The notes beneath the pieces were generated by a model, which made no database searches, was not told where the DNA came from, and saw only the letters and a list, made by a program, of their open reading frames with translations. Of a DNA stretch of 64,000 nt, positions 49,986 through 60,700 are shown one piece after another. How positions within the stretch are numbered: position 1 is the stretch's first letter; every line of letters starts with the position of its first letter. The position numbers and the translations under genes are program-made. The stretch is from Leishmania martiniquensis. Taxonomy: Eukaryota > Euglenozoa > Kinetoplastea > Trypanosomatida > Trypanosomatidae. Where the stretch lies: the NCBI RefSeq assembly GCF_017916325.1, contig NC_090155.1:409501-473500 (forward strand), in the 5' to 3' direction.

Positions 49986-52900
49986 ATGGTCGCTGGTCGA
50001 CGAACTGTGAGCCACGCTCTCGCGAGCACGCTGTCGTCGCCAGCAATGCCCTCGTCTAGCACTAATGAAGGGGAAAAACAGGATGCGGGGAAGCGGATCG
50101 TAAATAGACCGAGCGCTGCGCTGGGGCAGCTCCATGGCCGAGGCCGCGGCTGCGCTCGTGCCTGTAGTCGCCACGCGACGATCCCTTCAGCACATTCGAG
50201 CGCGACCGATGTCGATTTCGCCACTGAACGCACGGACGGCTGCAGCAGCAGCGGCTGCTCGGATCTCTCAGTGACGTATGATAGAGAAGAGCGCTGCGTC
50301 CAGTTAGCGGTCGAGGCAGCAAATGGTGTGTCGATCGGCGCCTCACCCCTCACGCCGGCGCCGGCGCCACCAACTCGGAGGGAATACCGTGGCGGTCCAG
50401 GTCACCGAAGGAGCTGCGGCCGACACGCACAGGCACAGCGGAATGTGGCGTGTATGTTGGACGAGGAGTGCATAGGAGGGTCGGAGCTCCCCCACGAGCA
50501 TCCTACACCTCCCCGCTCACCCACGCCAGCGGAGAGCGCCAGCGCTGGCACCTCCTGTCTTCGCACCTTCGAGCGCGAGGCGCTATTACAGGAAGTCCAC
50601 AAGGGTGACGACGAGGAAAATGCAGGCGACGGAGTGGAGGCGTTGTCAGTGCAGCATCCGGATCCGCAGCGTGGGGCAGATCTCAGCGCATCACGCACCA
50701 GTCACTGCTCTTCCTCTCTTGGCTCGCTATCCGCTCGCACCGCCGCCAGTGGGGCTCCCGAGGCAGCTGCAGACACAGCTGAGGCGAAGGGGCAGTCGTG
50801 CGAGAGCGGCGATGGTGACAGCAATGTGGGGCTGCGCCCTGTTCACACCGCGCCGATCCTGCAAGCATCAGGGCTCCAGGACTACTTCACCTACGGTATA
50901 CAGTCAGCGATACGGCACTACGCTGAGCTCCTCGACGGCACCAGCGGTGAAAAAATGGACGAGGCTCACGGCGAGATGGGTGAAAGTGCGGGTACTCTGT
51001 ACTCCGACCGTGTCACTACCCCGGCAACGCTACCTGCTTCATTTTATGGCACGCAACAGCGGGGCATACCACGGTACCAAAACGTGTTTCTGGAAGACCG
51101 CTCTGACGCCCCACAATGCAATGTCAGCACCGCCCACCACCGCACGAGGGCTGCTTCGCACAGCAGCCAAGACAGCAGTGCTGCTACCTACGACAGTGAC
51201 GTTGAAAGGACCAGCTTGCCTTCCCCCCGGGGCGCGGCAGGCACAGAAAAAGCGTGCCTGCTGAATCCCCTGCAGACCTCTCTCTTTCGAGCCGCGCGCC
51301 GCCCTGACGGACGAGGGGTAATGGCAGACGGCTCGTGGCTTGCTACAGCCGCGCCGACCAACGCGCACACGTCGTCGGTACTGTGGTCTGACTCAGCGCA
51401 GAAGGCAAATCATCGTGGCGGCGACAGTGCACAAGTGCACTTTCGCGAGGCGCTGCGGCGCGCCTACCAGTGCGAGGACGCACACAGACAGCGGCGGCGT
51501 GCACAGCTGGACAAGCAGCGTGAGCAGCTCTTACGTGGCCTTGCGCTTCTCCAGGGTGTTCCGTTCTCCTCGAGCGCTGCGCTCCTCTCTGAGCTGCTCC
51601 CTTCACGTGTGCGCGATGGCCGCCGTTGTGCTGACGCGCTCAGGTCCCCTGTCTCACTCCAGCAACAGCCACCTCGACTTGGTGGGTCGTCCCTTTCGCT
51701 GCTCGCGACGTGTGCCGAAACGGCTTTCGGAAGGGGCACGGACTCCACCACGCAACAGGCAGGAAAGAGTATCGAAGACGAAACCTCCCTTGCGCAGCCA
51801 AGCGGCATCGGCGACAACGGCACGGCCGTCGCTTCAAGGTGCTTGTCAGCCGAAGCAGCGTGCGTCGTGGAGAGCAGCACGGGGAAACGCTCTGTCTTTG
51901 ACATCGGAACAGGCGAAACATTTTTGTCGTCGCCACCAGAGGCTGCGGCAGCTCGACCGATGGGGGCCGTCCCAAAGCGTCTTCTCCAGGTCATGTCCTC
52001 TGTCCACGTGCAGAGGCTTCGCAGGCCGCTGAACCCCTTCATCGAGGCCCTCCTTCGCCATCACCAAGACGCTCAGCTGAAGCAACGTACTGTGCGGGAC
52101 GCAGAGGACCAGGCCATCCACGCCAGGCGCATGTACGAGCTACCTGTGCTCACGGAGGATGTTGTGCGCTACGCCGCGCTACTCCTCTGCTTGCGCCGTC
52201 GCAACCACGGTGGCGGCGGCACAGCATTCACATGTGCGGCCAGCAAAGAGCACCGCAGCACCGTCTCAAGGGCGGAGCCTCCACATCCTCCTGCGGCGGT
52301 GGCGGCCGACTCCGCTACCGCACTCCCGTTTGGGGAGGAGGGCACGCTCTTGTATGCCAAGTACCCCGCCCCGCTGCTGCGGACCACATCCTTCGCAGTG
52401 GAGACGGTGCGACTGTTGAAGTGGCTGCGCACATGGAAGAAGAGCAGGCTTGGGGCCGCGTGTGGGGCGGGAGGTGTCAGCGGCGGTGGCAGCCGTGTTG
52501 GTGGTGGTAATAGTGTGAGCGGGGGCAACAGCAGCGGTAAGCGTCAGAGGAAGAGCAGTCGCAAGCGCCTGCGAACGGACGTCGTCAAGCTCAACAGTGA
52601 CAGCGGCGAAGATGACGACCACAGTGATGATGACGGAGAAGTGGTCGCGGTAGCCAGTCCTACCCCAGCGCCTTTCGCGGCAGCCAGCAGTAGCACCACT
52701 GCGGAGGCCCTCCCTCCCAACCGATCGACAGTAGAGCATGTTAGGCGAGAGGCGCAGCGCGCCGTGGAACTTCAGGAGGCGCAGGTGCGGCAAGAGAGGT
52801 GCTCGGCCTTTCTCAAGTTCTTTGGTGCGGCTTCAGGGGCGGCGTCGGCGGCCACCCCATCGCCTATAAAAGGCTCTGAGTTGAAGGTGAAGGCGGTGCA

Positions 52901-55900
52901 GGACCAGGAGGATGCCAGCTGCGGTGCTAGGGAAGCCGAGGTGCGAGAGCCCACCTCCTGTTCGGCCGTGAGCAAATCCGCTGGCAGCAGTAGAGGGGCG
53001 CGCGACACTGCCGACAGTTCTGTTCGCCCCACATGTAGCATCACCTCATCCCTGGCGCCCATCTCCCCGACCTCGGGCCAGACGCAGCTGAGGCGGTCAC
53101 AACTCTCGCCAGCATCCCACGCCTACCAGCTCTACTGTTACGCATGGAAGCACGTCGTCAGAACTGGCATCACACCCTTGGCCGTTGTGGCCAACCTCTT
53201 CTCCAGTCCCAACGCTGTGACGGGGCAGGCTCTACAGAACAGGTGTGACAGCGGCACCGCCGCCGCTCAAGTCGGCAAAGACACGAGCTGGTCCACCGGT
53301 GCCATCTCCCGCGTCTGCGCCGCTTTGCCTTTCTTCAAGGAGATGCGCGAGGAGGCGCGCCGCACGGCCCTAGGCTCTGCGAGCTACGGCGCCTACTACG
53401 AGGATGCCTTTGGCAACCGCCTGCGCAGCGCACGGATTGCCAAGAAGGAGCAAGAGAAGCGGGCGCTGCTGGCGGCTCGGCAGCGGCGGCGCTCGAAGAG
53501 GAAGGGTTACTTTCACCGCGATGACGGCAACGACGGTGCCCTCGGCGGCAGGTCGGCAGACAGCGGAGCCTCGGCCATGCTGGAGGCGATGTTGCAATCC
53601 TTCACGTCCTGCGGCAACGAAAGAGGTACTGCTGCGTGCGGCAAGAAGCGACAGCGCAGCACCAGCAGCGCCTCCAGCGCTTGCAGTGGCGACGCTGACA
53701 GCGAGGGGGAAGGTGTGGTGAAAGGAGTGCAGCCTCTTGGCGGCAGCGGTTGTGCGACCGCTTTCCGCGGCCGTCGAGTCCGCTCACGTGCAGCGTCTTT
53801 GGAGTCTTCATCGTCACAGCTCAGCTCCCGCAGCAGCAGCAGCACTGCATCGATAGTGTCAGCGGAAAGTAACCAGGATGAGTCAGGAGCACAGGAAGAG
53901 CTGACCAACATCGCTGTCGTGTCTGGTCCGACGGGCTCTGGCAAGACCGCGGCCGTGTACGTGGCCGCGCAGCTGCTCGGCTTTCGCGTGGTTGAGATGA
54001 ACGCGTCGGTGCGGCGCTGCTCCAAGACGGTGGAGCATCTGCTTGCGGAGCTGACGCGTAGCTATCGGCTTAGCGGCTTGCGGCCTGGCTCGGCAGGCGG
54101 TTTTAATGCAGGAGAAGAGCTGGCGAAGTTGAAGCAGCAGCACGCCGTCACGGTGGAGCGAGCCCGTGCTGAAGCAGAGGCTGCTGGAAGGAAAGCGGAG
54201 CTCAAAAGACGCGAGGCACTGAAGATGAACGGCATTTCGGCTCAGGCTGTCGCACGGTTCTTCGCCAAAAGCAGTGGCCGCACGACAGCGCCGAGCAGCA
54301 AGTCAGCCGAATGTTCCAACGGAAATGGCGCAGTCGAGCAGGTCGCGGATGTGACTGTGGTGAGCGAAGCACCTCCCTCCGCCGCCGCCACGGCCCCGGC
54401 ATTGCCTCCGCCCTCTGCAGCGGCTCCAGGGGCTCCCGTCGGCGCCGGCACCCTTCTTCTCTTCGAGGATGCCGATGTTCTCCTCGGTGATGAGTCTGCC
54501 AAGCCTTTCTACGCAGCCATCCGCGACCTGGCGCACCGCAGCAAGGTGCCCATCGTTGTAACTGTCTCCTCCGACCCAGCCGCTGGACAGCGCTACGACA
54601 CCGAGCCTCTGCTCGGGCTCTTTGATGGGCAACCACAGCAGCGGCCCCCAACGCCAACCTCGCCGGAGTCCGTCTTGCAGCCTACCTACTGGCACCTGTG
54701 TAATGCAGCAGGGCTGAACTCGACGATGGCCACACTCGAAGCAGCACAGCAAGCGCTGCAGATGGAGGTAGACCAAGGCAACCGCGGCGCTTCCACAGCG
54801 ACAGCAATGGCGATGACGGCCGCCTCTAACGAGAACGGTGGCAGCCTTTCCACGGTAGGCGACGGCGGCGGGAGCACGGGAGCGTCGCCGGTAAGCGGTG
54901 CTTCCGCGGCCTCACTCTCCTACCCTGTCGGTATCTCGGTGCCCGCCGCAGGCACGTGGATGAGCGGGCCGGGCGCTGGCGTCTCCACTGCTGCTGTCGG
55001 TGGGGGCGGCGCGGCTGGCAGCGCCAGCACTGCCGCCTCAGCAGCTGCCTCCTCGGCGGCGGCGCGCTACACACACGTGCTGCTCAACCCCCATCTAGTG
55101 TCAAGCTTCTTCGGCTCGCAGACGCCCTTCACTGTGGTGGAGCCGCTTCCGCCCTCTGCCCTGTATGCACAACTCCTCGCAGTGGGGGCAGTGGAACTGA
55201 ACTTGCTGCGGCTGGACGAACCTACCACGTCGTCTGACGGCAGCCAGGAGGCCACGGCGCCATCTTCGTCGTTGTGGCAGCAGGAGATGGAGCGCATGGC
55301 AGCAAGCCTCACCGTACGTGACACATGTCGTTTCCTTCAACTTGCGGAGCGCCTTCGCCACCACATCTTCGGCGCCTGGAACATGGTCGGCGAGGAAACT
55401 GGTGCGTCCATGTCTCCGTCGCTCGTTGCGGAGCACAGCTTGGTAAGCGCTGTACAGTGCGACGCGGCCCGCCGCACGACGACAGATATACGCTACTGGC
55501 TGAACAAGCTGCAGGTGCTGCTCCTTTCGCTTCGAGTAGGCAGCAGCGCTGCACAACTCGGCAATGCGCCGGAGGAAGAGACGTCGTCGAAGCCCGTCAC
55601 GCGCAAGCGGCCGCGAGAAACAAAGGCAGCACCGTCTGAGGCAACGGCAGCGGCATGCTGGGATGATAGAGTGATGTGTCGCGAGAGCGTAGTCAGCCAT
55701 CGCCGTGCGGAGCACCTCGTCGAGGCGGAGTTTCAGCACCGCGTCAGCCTTGCCGCGAGCGAGTGGGACTCAGCCTTGGGCCGATACCTCTCCAACGTGG
55801 CTCACAATGAGCAGCACAGTGCTCGCTATGTGCACTGGTTCTTGGATGGCCACGTGAACTACATCCCGGACATTGTGGAGGAGCTGGCCACGATGGACCA

Positions 55901-56771
55901 CCCTACCGGGCGCCTGCACTACACGACTCCCCTGCATGTGCCGCCGTCTCCTTCAGATGCTGCGCAGCCGGCACGGAGCAGAGATCCGCCATCAGCGTTG
56001 CCGCCCAGAAAAAAGCCTGCCTGCGCAAGCAGCTCTGAGAAGACAACTACAGCTCCCGCAAAAGCCCACTGCCAGCGCGAGGGTGCGGGCGCATGTGTTA
56101 CTCAATACGCCAATAGCAGCGATGAAGGTGGCGCTGGCATCAACGCCGCGTGGCGGTCTTTCTTTGCCGTCTCTGGTGCAAGTGGGTTGTCCGCGTCGTC
56201 GACCTCGCCAGCCGCGCGCGGCGGCTCCAAGGCGGGCGGCATGGCGGTTGGCTCACCGCCACCTCCACCTTTGAGTCTACCTGCTAGGTACGAGTGGCCG
56301 CCGAGCGCCTTGGAGCTGCGTAGGCAAGCAAGCGGCTACACGCATCAGCGCCCGGTGGAGCTACTGCTTCCCTATGGCGTGGCAGAAGACTACTATGGCA
56401 CTGCAGCAGCATCCACGTCGGCGCTGGCACCCTTCAGCATCCATGGCACGCCAGAGACGACCTCGTCACTGCTGGGTCATGAAATACCGCTGCGATTCCT
56501 GACACGCCGCTTCGTGCGTGATGCTTCAGCGGGTGACCGTGTTGAGGCGGATGAAGATGCGGGTCTCGAGCTGCCCGCCAGCGCGCGTGCGACACAGAGA
56601 GATCGCTTCGACGTCTTCCGTAGGTGGTGGCGCCGCACCCGCAAGGCCAACGCGTTGCGTGACAGCGTCGCTGGACGCTCCGCAGAGGCGCTGGAGGACA
56701 TCGTCGGCTTTGGCTGCCTCCTCACTCCCTCGGCAGTCGCAACGCTGAGTGTCGACAAGGGAAACCTATGA
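49986..56771 (+). CDS. ATAD5/Elg1-like AAA+ ATPase (PCNA unloader), 2261 aa
   Basis: Probable large subunit of the alternative clamp loader that removes PCNA from DNA during replication, working with RFC2-5. The frame opens at 49965 with GTG; the first ATG is 49986 and a second is at 50046. The N-terminal ~780 residues are low-complexity. Residues 787-822 resemble the segment that opens RFC-type large subunits (AKYPAP, then VRLLKWLRTWKK). Walker A GPTGSGKT is at 1314-1321, followed by a DNA-clamp-loader-like VVEMNASVRRCSKTVEHLL. Walker B LLLFED is at 1490-1495, and a sensor-like VPIVVTVSSDP at 1521-1531. Walker B reads ED with a following AD, as in ATAD5 (FEEVD), rather than the DEVD of RFC1. 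Low-complexity insertions (~490 residues between 822 and 1314, and about 1340-1480) enlarge it. RFC1 and Ctf18 are less likely given the insertion-rich layout and the Walker B form. Confidence 0.75.
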   Translation: MVAGRRTVSHALASTLSSPAMPSSSTNEGEKQDAGKRIVNRPSAALGQLHGRGRGCARACSRHATIPSAHSSATDVDFATERTDGCSSSGCSDLSVTYDREERCVQLAVEAANGVSIGASPLTPAPAPPTRREYRGGPGHRRSCGRHAQAQRNVACMLDEECIGGSELPHEHPTPPRSPTPAESASAGTSCLRTFEREALLQEVHKGDDEENAGDGVEALSVQHPDPQRGADLSASRTSHCSSSLGSLSARTAASGAPEAAADTAEAKGQSCESGDGDSNVGLRPVHTAPILQASGLQDYFTYGIQSAIRHYAELLDGTSGEKMDEAHGEMGESAGTLYSDRVTTPATLPASFYGTQQRGIPRYQNVFLEDRSDAPQCNVSTAHHRTRAASHSSQDSSAATYDSDVERTSLPSPRGAAGTEKACLLNPLQTSLFRAARRPDGRGVMADGSWLATAAPTNAHTSSVLWSDSAQKANHRGGDSAQVHFREALRRAYQCEDAHRQRRRAQLDKQREQLLRGLALLQGVPFSSSAALLSELLPSRVRDGRRCADALRSPVSLQQQPPRLGGSSLSLLATCAETAFGRGTDSTTQQAGKSIEDETSLAQPSGIGDNGTAVASRCLSAEAACVVESSTGKRSVFDIGTGETFLSSPPEAAAARPMGAVPKRLLQVMSSVHVQRLRRPLNPFIEALLRHHQDAQLKQRTVRDAEDQAIHARRMYELPVLTEDVVRYAALLLCLRRRNHGGGGTAFTCAASKEHRSTVSRAEPPHPPAAVAADSATALPFGEEGTLLYAKYPAPLLRTTSFAVETVRLLKWLRTWKKSRLGAACGAGGVSGGGSRVGGGNSVSGGNSSGKRQRKSSRKRLRTDVVKLNSDSGEDDDHSDDDGEVVAVASPTPAPFAAASSSTTAEALPPNRSTVEHVRREAQRAVELQEAQVRQERCSAFLKFFGAASGAASAATPSPIKGSELKVKAVQDQEDASCGAREAEVREPTSCSAVSKSAGSSRGARDTADSSVRPTCSITSSLAPISPTSGQTQLRRSQLSPASHAYQLYCYAWKHVVRTGITPLAVVANLFSSPNAVTGQALQNRCDSGTAAAQVGKDTSWSTGAISRVCAALPFFKEMREEARRTALGSASYGAYYEDAFGNRLRSARIAKKEQEKRALLAARQRRRSKRKGYFHRDDGNDGALGGRSADSGASAMLEAMLQSFTSCGNERGTAACGKKRQRSTSSASSACSGDADSEGEGVVKGVQPLGGSGCATAFRGRRVRSRAASLESSSSQLSSRSSSSTASIVSAESNQDESGAQEELTNIAVVSGPTGSGKTAAVYVAAQLLGFRVVEMNASVRRCSKTVEHLLAELTRSYRLSGLRPGSAGGFNAGEELAKLKQQHAVTVERARAEAEAAGRKAELKRREALKMNGISAQAVARFFAKSSGRTTAPSSKSAECSNGNGAVEQVADVTVVSEAPPSAAATAPALPPPSAAAPGAPVGAGTLLLFEDADVLLGDESAKPFYAAIRDLAHRSKVPIVVTVSSDPAAGQRYDTEPLLGLFDGQPQQRPPTPTSPESVLQPTYWHLCNAAGLNSTMATLEAAQQALQMEVDQGNRGASTATAMAMTAASNENGGSLSTVGDGGGSTGASPVSGASAASLSYPVGISVPAAGTWMSGPGAGVSTAAVGGGGAAGSASTAASAAASSAAARYTHVLLNPHLVSSFFGSQTPFTVVEPLPPSALYAQLLAVGAVELNLLRLDEPTTSSDGSQEATAPSSSLWQQEMERMAASLTVRDTCRFLQLAERLRHHIFGAWNMVGEETGASMSPSLVAEHSLVSAVQCDAARRTTTDIRYWLNKLQVLLLSLRVGSSAAQLGNAPEEETSSKPVTRKRPRETKAAPSEATAAACWDDRVMCRESVVSHRRAEHLVEAEFQHRVSLAASEWDSALGRYLSNVAHNEQHSARYVHWFLDGHVNYIPDIVEELATMDHPTGRLHYTTPLHVPPSPSDAAQPARSRDPPSALPPRKKPACASSSEKTTTAPAKAHCQREGAGACVTQYANSSDEGGAGINAAWRSFFAVSGASGLSASSTSPAARGGSKAGGMAVGSPPPPPLSLPARYEWPPSALELRRQASGYTHQRPVELLLPYGVAEDYYGTAAASTSALAPFSIHGTPETTSSLLGHEIPLRFLTRRFVRDASAGDRVEADEDAGLELPASARATQRDRFDVFRRWWRRTRKANALRDSVAGRSAEALEDIVGFGCLLTPSAVATLSVDKGNL

Positions 56772-57609
56772 GTGCTGCAGCCGCCCAGGGGCTCTCTCGC
56801 AAGGTTGAGTAAACCCACGCACGCAAGCATAGACATGCACGCCCCCGCGCCGACGGGCGCCAGACGCGAAGCTGTGTGATTCGTATGTCCCCTGTTGGAT
56901 GCATAGACCGAAAAGCGAAGCAGCCAGTGACAGCAGCGGCACCAGTGGAAGTGAGAGCAACGAGACAATCGACACAGCAGCTCCTCGTCCCTCCCCTGCC
57001 CCGGCTGCATGGGATGGTCAGCCGTTGTGCCGAACTCACTCCCATTTCTTTTGGTGTGTGCGAACGCGCCATCGTACATGTAAGGGTGCATAGACAGTAA
57101 AGCAGGTGTAAGGCGCGTGCTGGAACAAGGGCGGGAGGGAGCTTCGCCGGCGACCATCACCGACACCCGCCGCTGCTGGGGAAGCGCCAGTGTCCGTGCA
57201 GGCGGCTGTCTCTTCGCCTCTCGTCGTCAAGTCGCCGGTGCTTTCCCCTCCCCCAATGCCGGTCTACCTGTATGCCTCTTCTTTCGGGTGTACGCCATAT
57301 TACAACACTCACCACCAGCACCCCATCTACTCTCCCTCCCCTCCCCGCCCTTCTCTCTCTCTCTGCTCTCCACGCGCTCACCTTTGTGCTGCTTCTATGC
57401 ATGCGCATTGGCCAGAGACACACTCACGAACACAGACAACTAAAGGGGGGAGGAAAAGGCGGCAGATCGCCCACTGCTCTCTGAACGGCTTGATTGAAGT
57501 ATCAGTAGCGTGAAGATACCGGCGAGGATCCGTTTGGGGAGGAGAGGTAGGTCGGCCTCGGCGTGCCTACGCGAGCTCTTTTTTTTTTTGGCGGCACTGT
57601 AACAGAATT

Positions 57610-57743
57610 TCGGCTGCTGTTCCTGTTGTCGCCCCTCTGCACCGTCTCCCCATCCACTGTTTCTCTGCTGCTGCTTTGCCCTTCTGCTTATGTATACACA
57701 CATATATATGTATATATGTGTGTATGTAAAAATTGAATCGGAG
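57610..57743 (+). promoter_or_regulatory. Candidate trans-splice acceptor region of the MORN-repeat gene
   Basis: A pyrimidine-rich tract (57610-57690) is followed by an AT/GT hairpin sequence and the first AG at 57742-57743. No ATG lies between that AG and the start at 57787, giving a 5' UTR of about 43 nt. Confidence 0.5.
57694..57725. repeat. Perfect 15-bp inverted repeat with 2-nt loop
   Basis: Arms 57694-57708 and 57711-57725 are exact reverse complements built from alternating AC/AT and GT/AT, separated by TG. It sits between the pyrimidine tract and the first AG of the next gene. It can form a hairpin in RNA or a cruciform in DNA, but arms of simple alternating sequence can arise by chance in this genome. 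Confidence 0.8.
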
Positions 57744-57786
57744 CGAGACGGAGAGCGAGGAGTGCACAGCGCAGCCTGTGGCCCTT

Positions 57787-60700
57787 ATGGCGTCTGCTTG
57801 GCCCTCGAAGCGGCCACCCTTTGGTGCTCTCGAGGAGGACGACTGCTTTGCGGTGCGCAGGACACCGCTCACTACCGCTGAGGATGGAAGCCGACCGCCT
57901 CGAGTAGAACGTGTGATCTACGCAAAGTTACCTTGCAAGTGGGCCCCCGGTCCCCCGATCGCTACCTTATCATCGAAGCAGCTGCATGCGGCTGCGCAAG
58001 CGACTGCTGTTGCAGACAACCACGCACCGGGAGTAGCCCCTCCTCCTCCAGCAGCGGCGTCACCGCGGCCTCCTCAGTCGACTTCCTCACGCACTGCTTC
58101 TGTGAAGGAGAAGGGTGACTCACCCTTTCAGGCAGCGCAGCAGCTCCTCTTCTCCTCCGGGGCGTCTCTGCTCCATTACGCGAATCCGTCCCTTTACCTC
58201 CCTGTGCGCAGCGGCGCAGACTCGGACGGAGTTGGCGATGGCGCGAGCACCAGCTGTGTCGCAGAACTGAGTGAGGAGGGCCAGAGTAACTTGTTGTCTT
58301 CATCCGTCGCAGCAGCGGCGCTCAAGGAGCGGTATGACGGAGTCGGTGCTACAGCGGGGTCAGGCAGCAGCAGCGCCGGCTCCAACAGCGGTGGTGTAGA
58401 CTGGAAGAAAATAGAGTGGGTGCGCCAACAATGCCGCTACACGGGCGAGGCTATACTGCAGCCGTCCCCACGGACGGCTCACGAAGGCGAGGCAGCAGCG
58501 TGGCGGGAGAGTCCGTCACACGCGACTCATTCTGCGGCCGTCGCTGAACCGCCCCCGCGTCCTGCCCTTGTCCCACTTCGCCTTGGCCCCACCGTCACCC
58601 CTGGGACCACGGAGACAGGCGAAAAGTCGGTGGGTGCACGTCTCATGCAATCTCTGCTGTACCCTTTTACGCAGCCCACCTCTTCACCAGCACTCGCGGC
58701 CGCAGCGCCGTCCACTGCGGTGGACGACGACGTAGCGCACACTGTTGTTCCGCACGGAGATGGCGTCATGACGTACCTACTCTACTGCAAGCCCAAGAGT
58801 GGCGGGTACGGCTACCCGACTGATGGCTCAGGGAGTGAAAGCGCAGGTACTGGTGCGTCGTCCTCGCCCATAGCCCCATTTCTTCCGCCAGATCTCATAC
58901 CAACTGCCTACTGCCCTCCACTCGCCGCCCTTGGGGCTACTCCCACTGAGGCTAGTCTTGCCTCCCCAGACGCCACAGCAGCGCCTCCGACGCCGCAACT
59001 CTTGTTGCTGTCGCTGATTGTGTACGAGGGCGCCTTTGTACGCGGTCGACGTCATGGGCGAGGTCGTCTCACCGCATACGGGCGACTGGTGCTGGAGTGC
59101 ACCTGGTCAGAAGACACGCCGTGCCTGTCAGTGCCGTGGCCCATATCGCCGGCGGTGACGCCAGTGGCGCTGCCAGCGCCGACGCTTTGGAACGTGGACG
59201 CTCACGTGTGGACACCAGCGGCCGCAAAACCAGCCCCGTCGCTCGCGTACAACAGTCGGCGAGTGCCACGAACGTGCATCCCAAGCATGGGCGATCCCAA
59301 AGTAGATAAAGCACGCCGGCGTTCCTCCTGCGCAACCTTAGGGACGTGGTCGGTAAGGGCCAGTCAGGCGTACATGGGTTCATTGATGCTGGCAACGGTG
59401 GCAAGCAAGAGGCTGCTTGCCAAGATGGAGGCATCTATGGGAAGTGCCGGTCCTTTCCCAGTGGAAAAGTTGGCGGTCGACTTGCACGGCACGCGCTACG
59501 TTGCTCTTCCAGTTCCCCGCGTTTGGCCCTCGACCGGCGGCGCAGATGTGTGCGACGCCTTCCGCGGGTTGGCCTGGGCGAACCACGTCGTGTTCCTCCC
59601 AGATGGATTTGGCGAAGCACATTCTCGAGCAGACAGTGGCCTGTTGCTCTCTGCCACGCGGCCTGCATCGTCTGCACTGATCTTTTCTGCGCATGGTGAT
59701 CTGTTTCAGCCGCGACTCTGGGTGCCAAAGCCCTCTCCTGCGGGGCCGGACATGTGCACATCGTTTACGTCGTCATCTCCTTGTTTGCAGTACTGCGGCC
59801 AGTGGTCGGCCGGCCTCCCACACGGCTTCGGGGCAGCAGCCGAGCGTATCACCGACCCTACCGCTACCTCTCTTGCAGCGTCCGCCTCCACCGCTGGCGC
59901 AGGGCCGCCGCAGTACCCCTGGCGCTCGCTCTTTCTCGGGCAGTACGTACACGGGGAGCAGCGTGGGCCAGGAACCTATCACGGCACGCAAGGCAGTGAA
60001 GCGACAGAAGTGGTCCTCTGCGGAACGTGGCCGCTTCATCCGCGGAGCCGCACCACTGCCGTCGCTTCGACTGCTGCAACCGCGGTGGCTGCGGCGGCGG
60101 TGGCACGCGCCACTCAGGAGCAGAGGACAGCGAACGTCGTGCTGTTGCCCGACTCCAGCGGCGTAACTATTCTACAATCCTCCGACTGCGGAGCGGCAGC
60201 TGCTGTCTCCCCCTCACCCCCGCGAACGCTCTCGCCATCGTTCTTCTCGCTACAGGGCGTTTACTGGAGCGACAGCAGCACCGATGGTGGCGGGCATGCC
60301 GGATGTTGCGGCAGCAGCAGCGGAGGAGGAGGAGGCTTCTTCTCGATGGCAAAGCTGCGGCAATCTACTTCAGCGCTGAGTGGTATGTGGGAGCCGCTGT
60401 TCCGCGTTGTAGACGATGTGGTGGCCAGGCAGCATCCTGCACGCCTCGTCGGCGAAGAAGAGCTTGGTGCTGCAAACAGGGGTGAAAGTGCAGGCAACGA
60501 AGCTGCCGCCTCTGGCGCCTCTCCATCACGAAAGATGCTGCTGTGGCGGCGGGCGCGCCAGGTAATGGACAGCCTCATCGCCTCCCCCGAGTGCGTCGCG
60601 GCACTCAGCACTTGTCATGTGTGCTTTGCGTTTATGTATGGGACAGATGCGGCTGCTGCAGCCTCAGGAGGACCAACAGCAGCAGCAGCAGATTCGACGC

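Larger units (their letters stand above)
56772..57786. other. Intergenic region upstream of the MORN-repeat gene
   Basis: About 1.0 kb: moderately complex sequence to 57230, C/T-rich tracts at about 57300-57370 and 57610-57690, and a 15-bp inverted repeat at 57694-57725. No gene is supported. Confidence 0.7.

Noticed and set aside
57733..57786. N-terminal extension of the MORN gene
   Set aside because: The codon at 57733 is TTG and the stretch overlaps the likely acceptor at 57742-57743; the first ATG is 57787.
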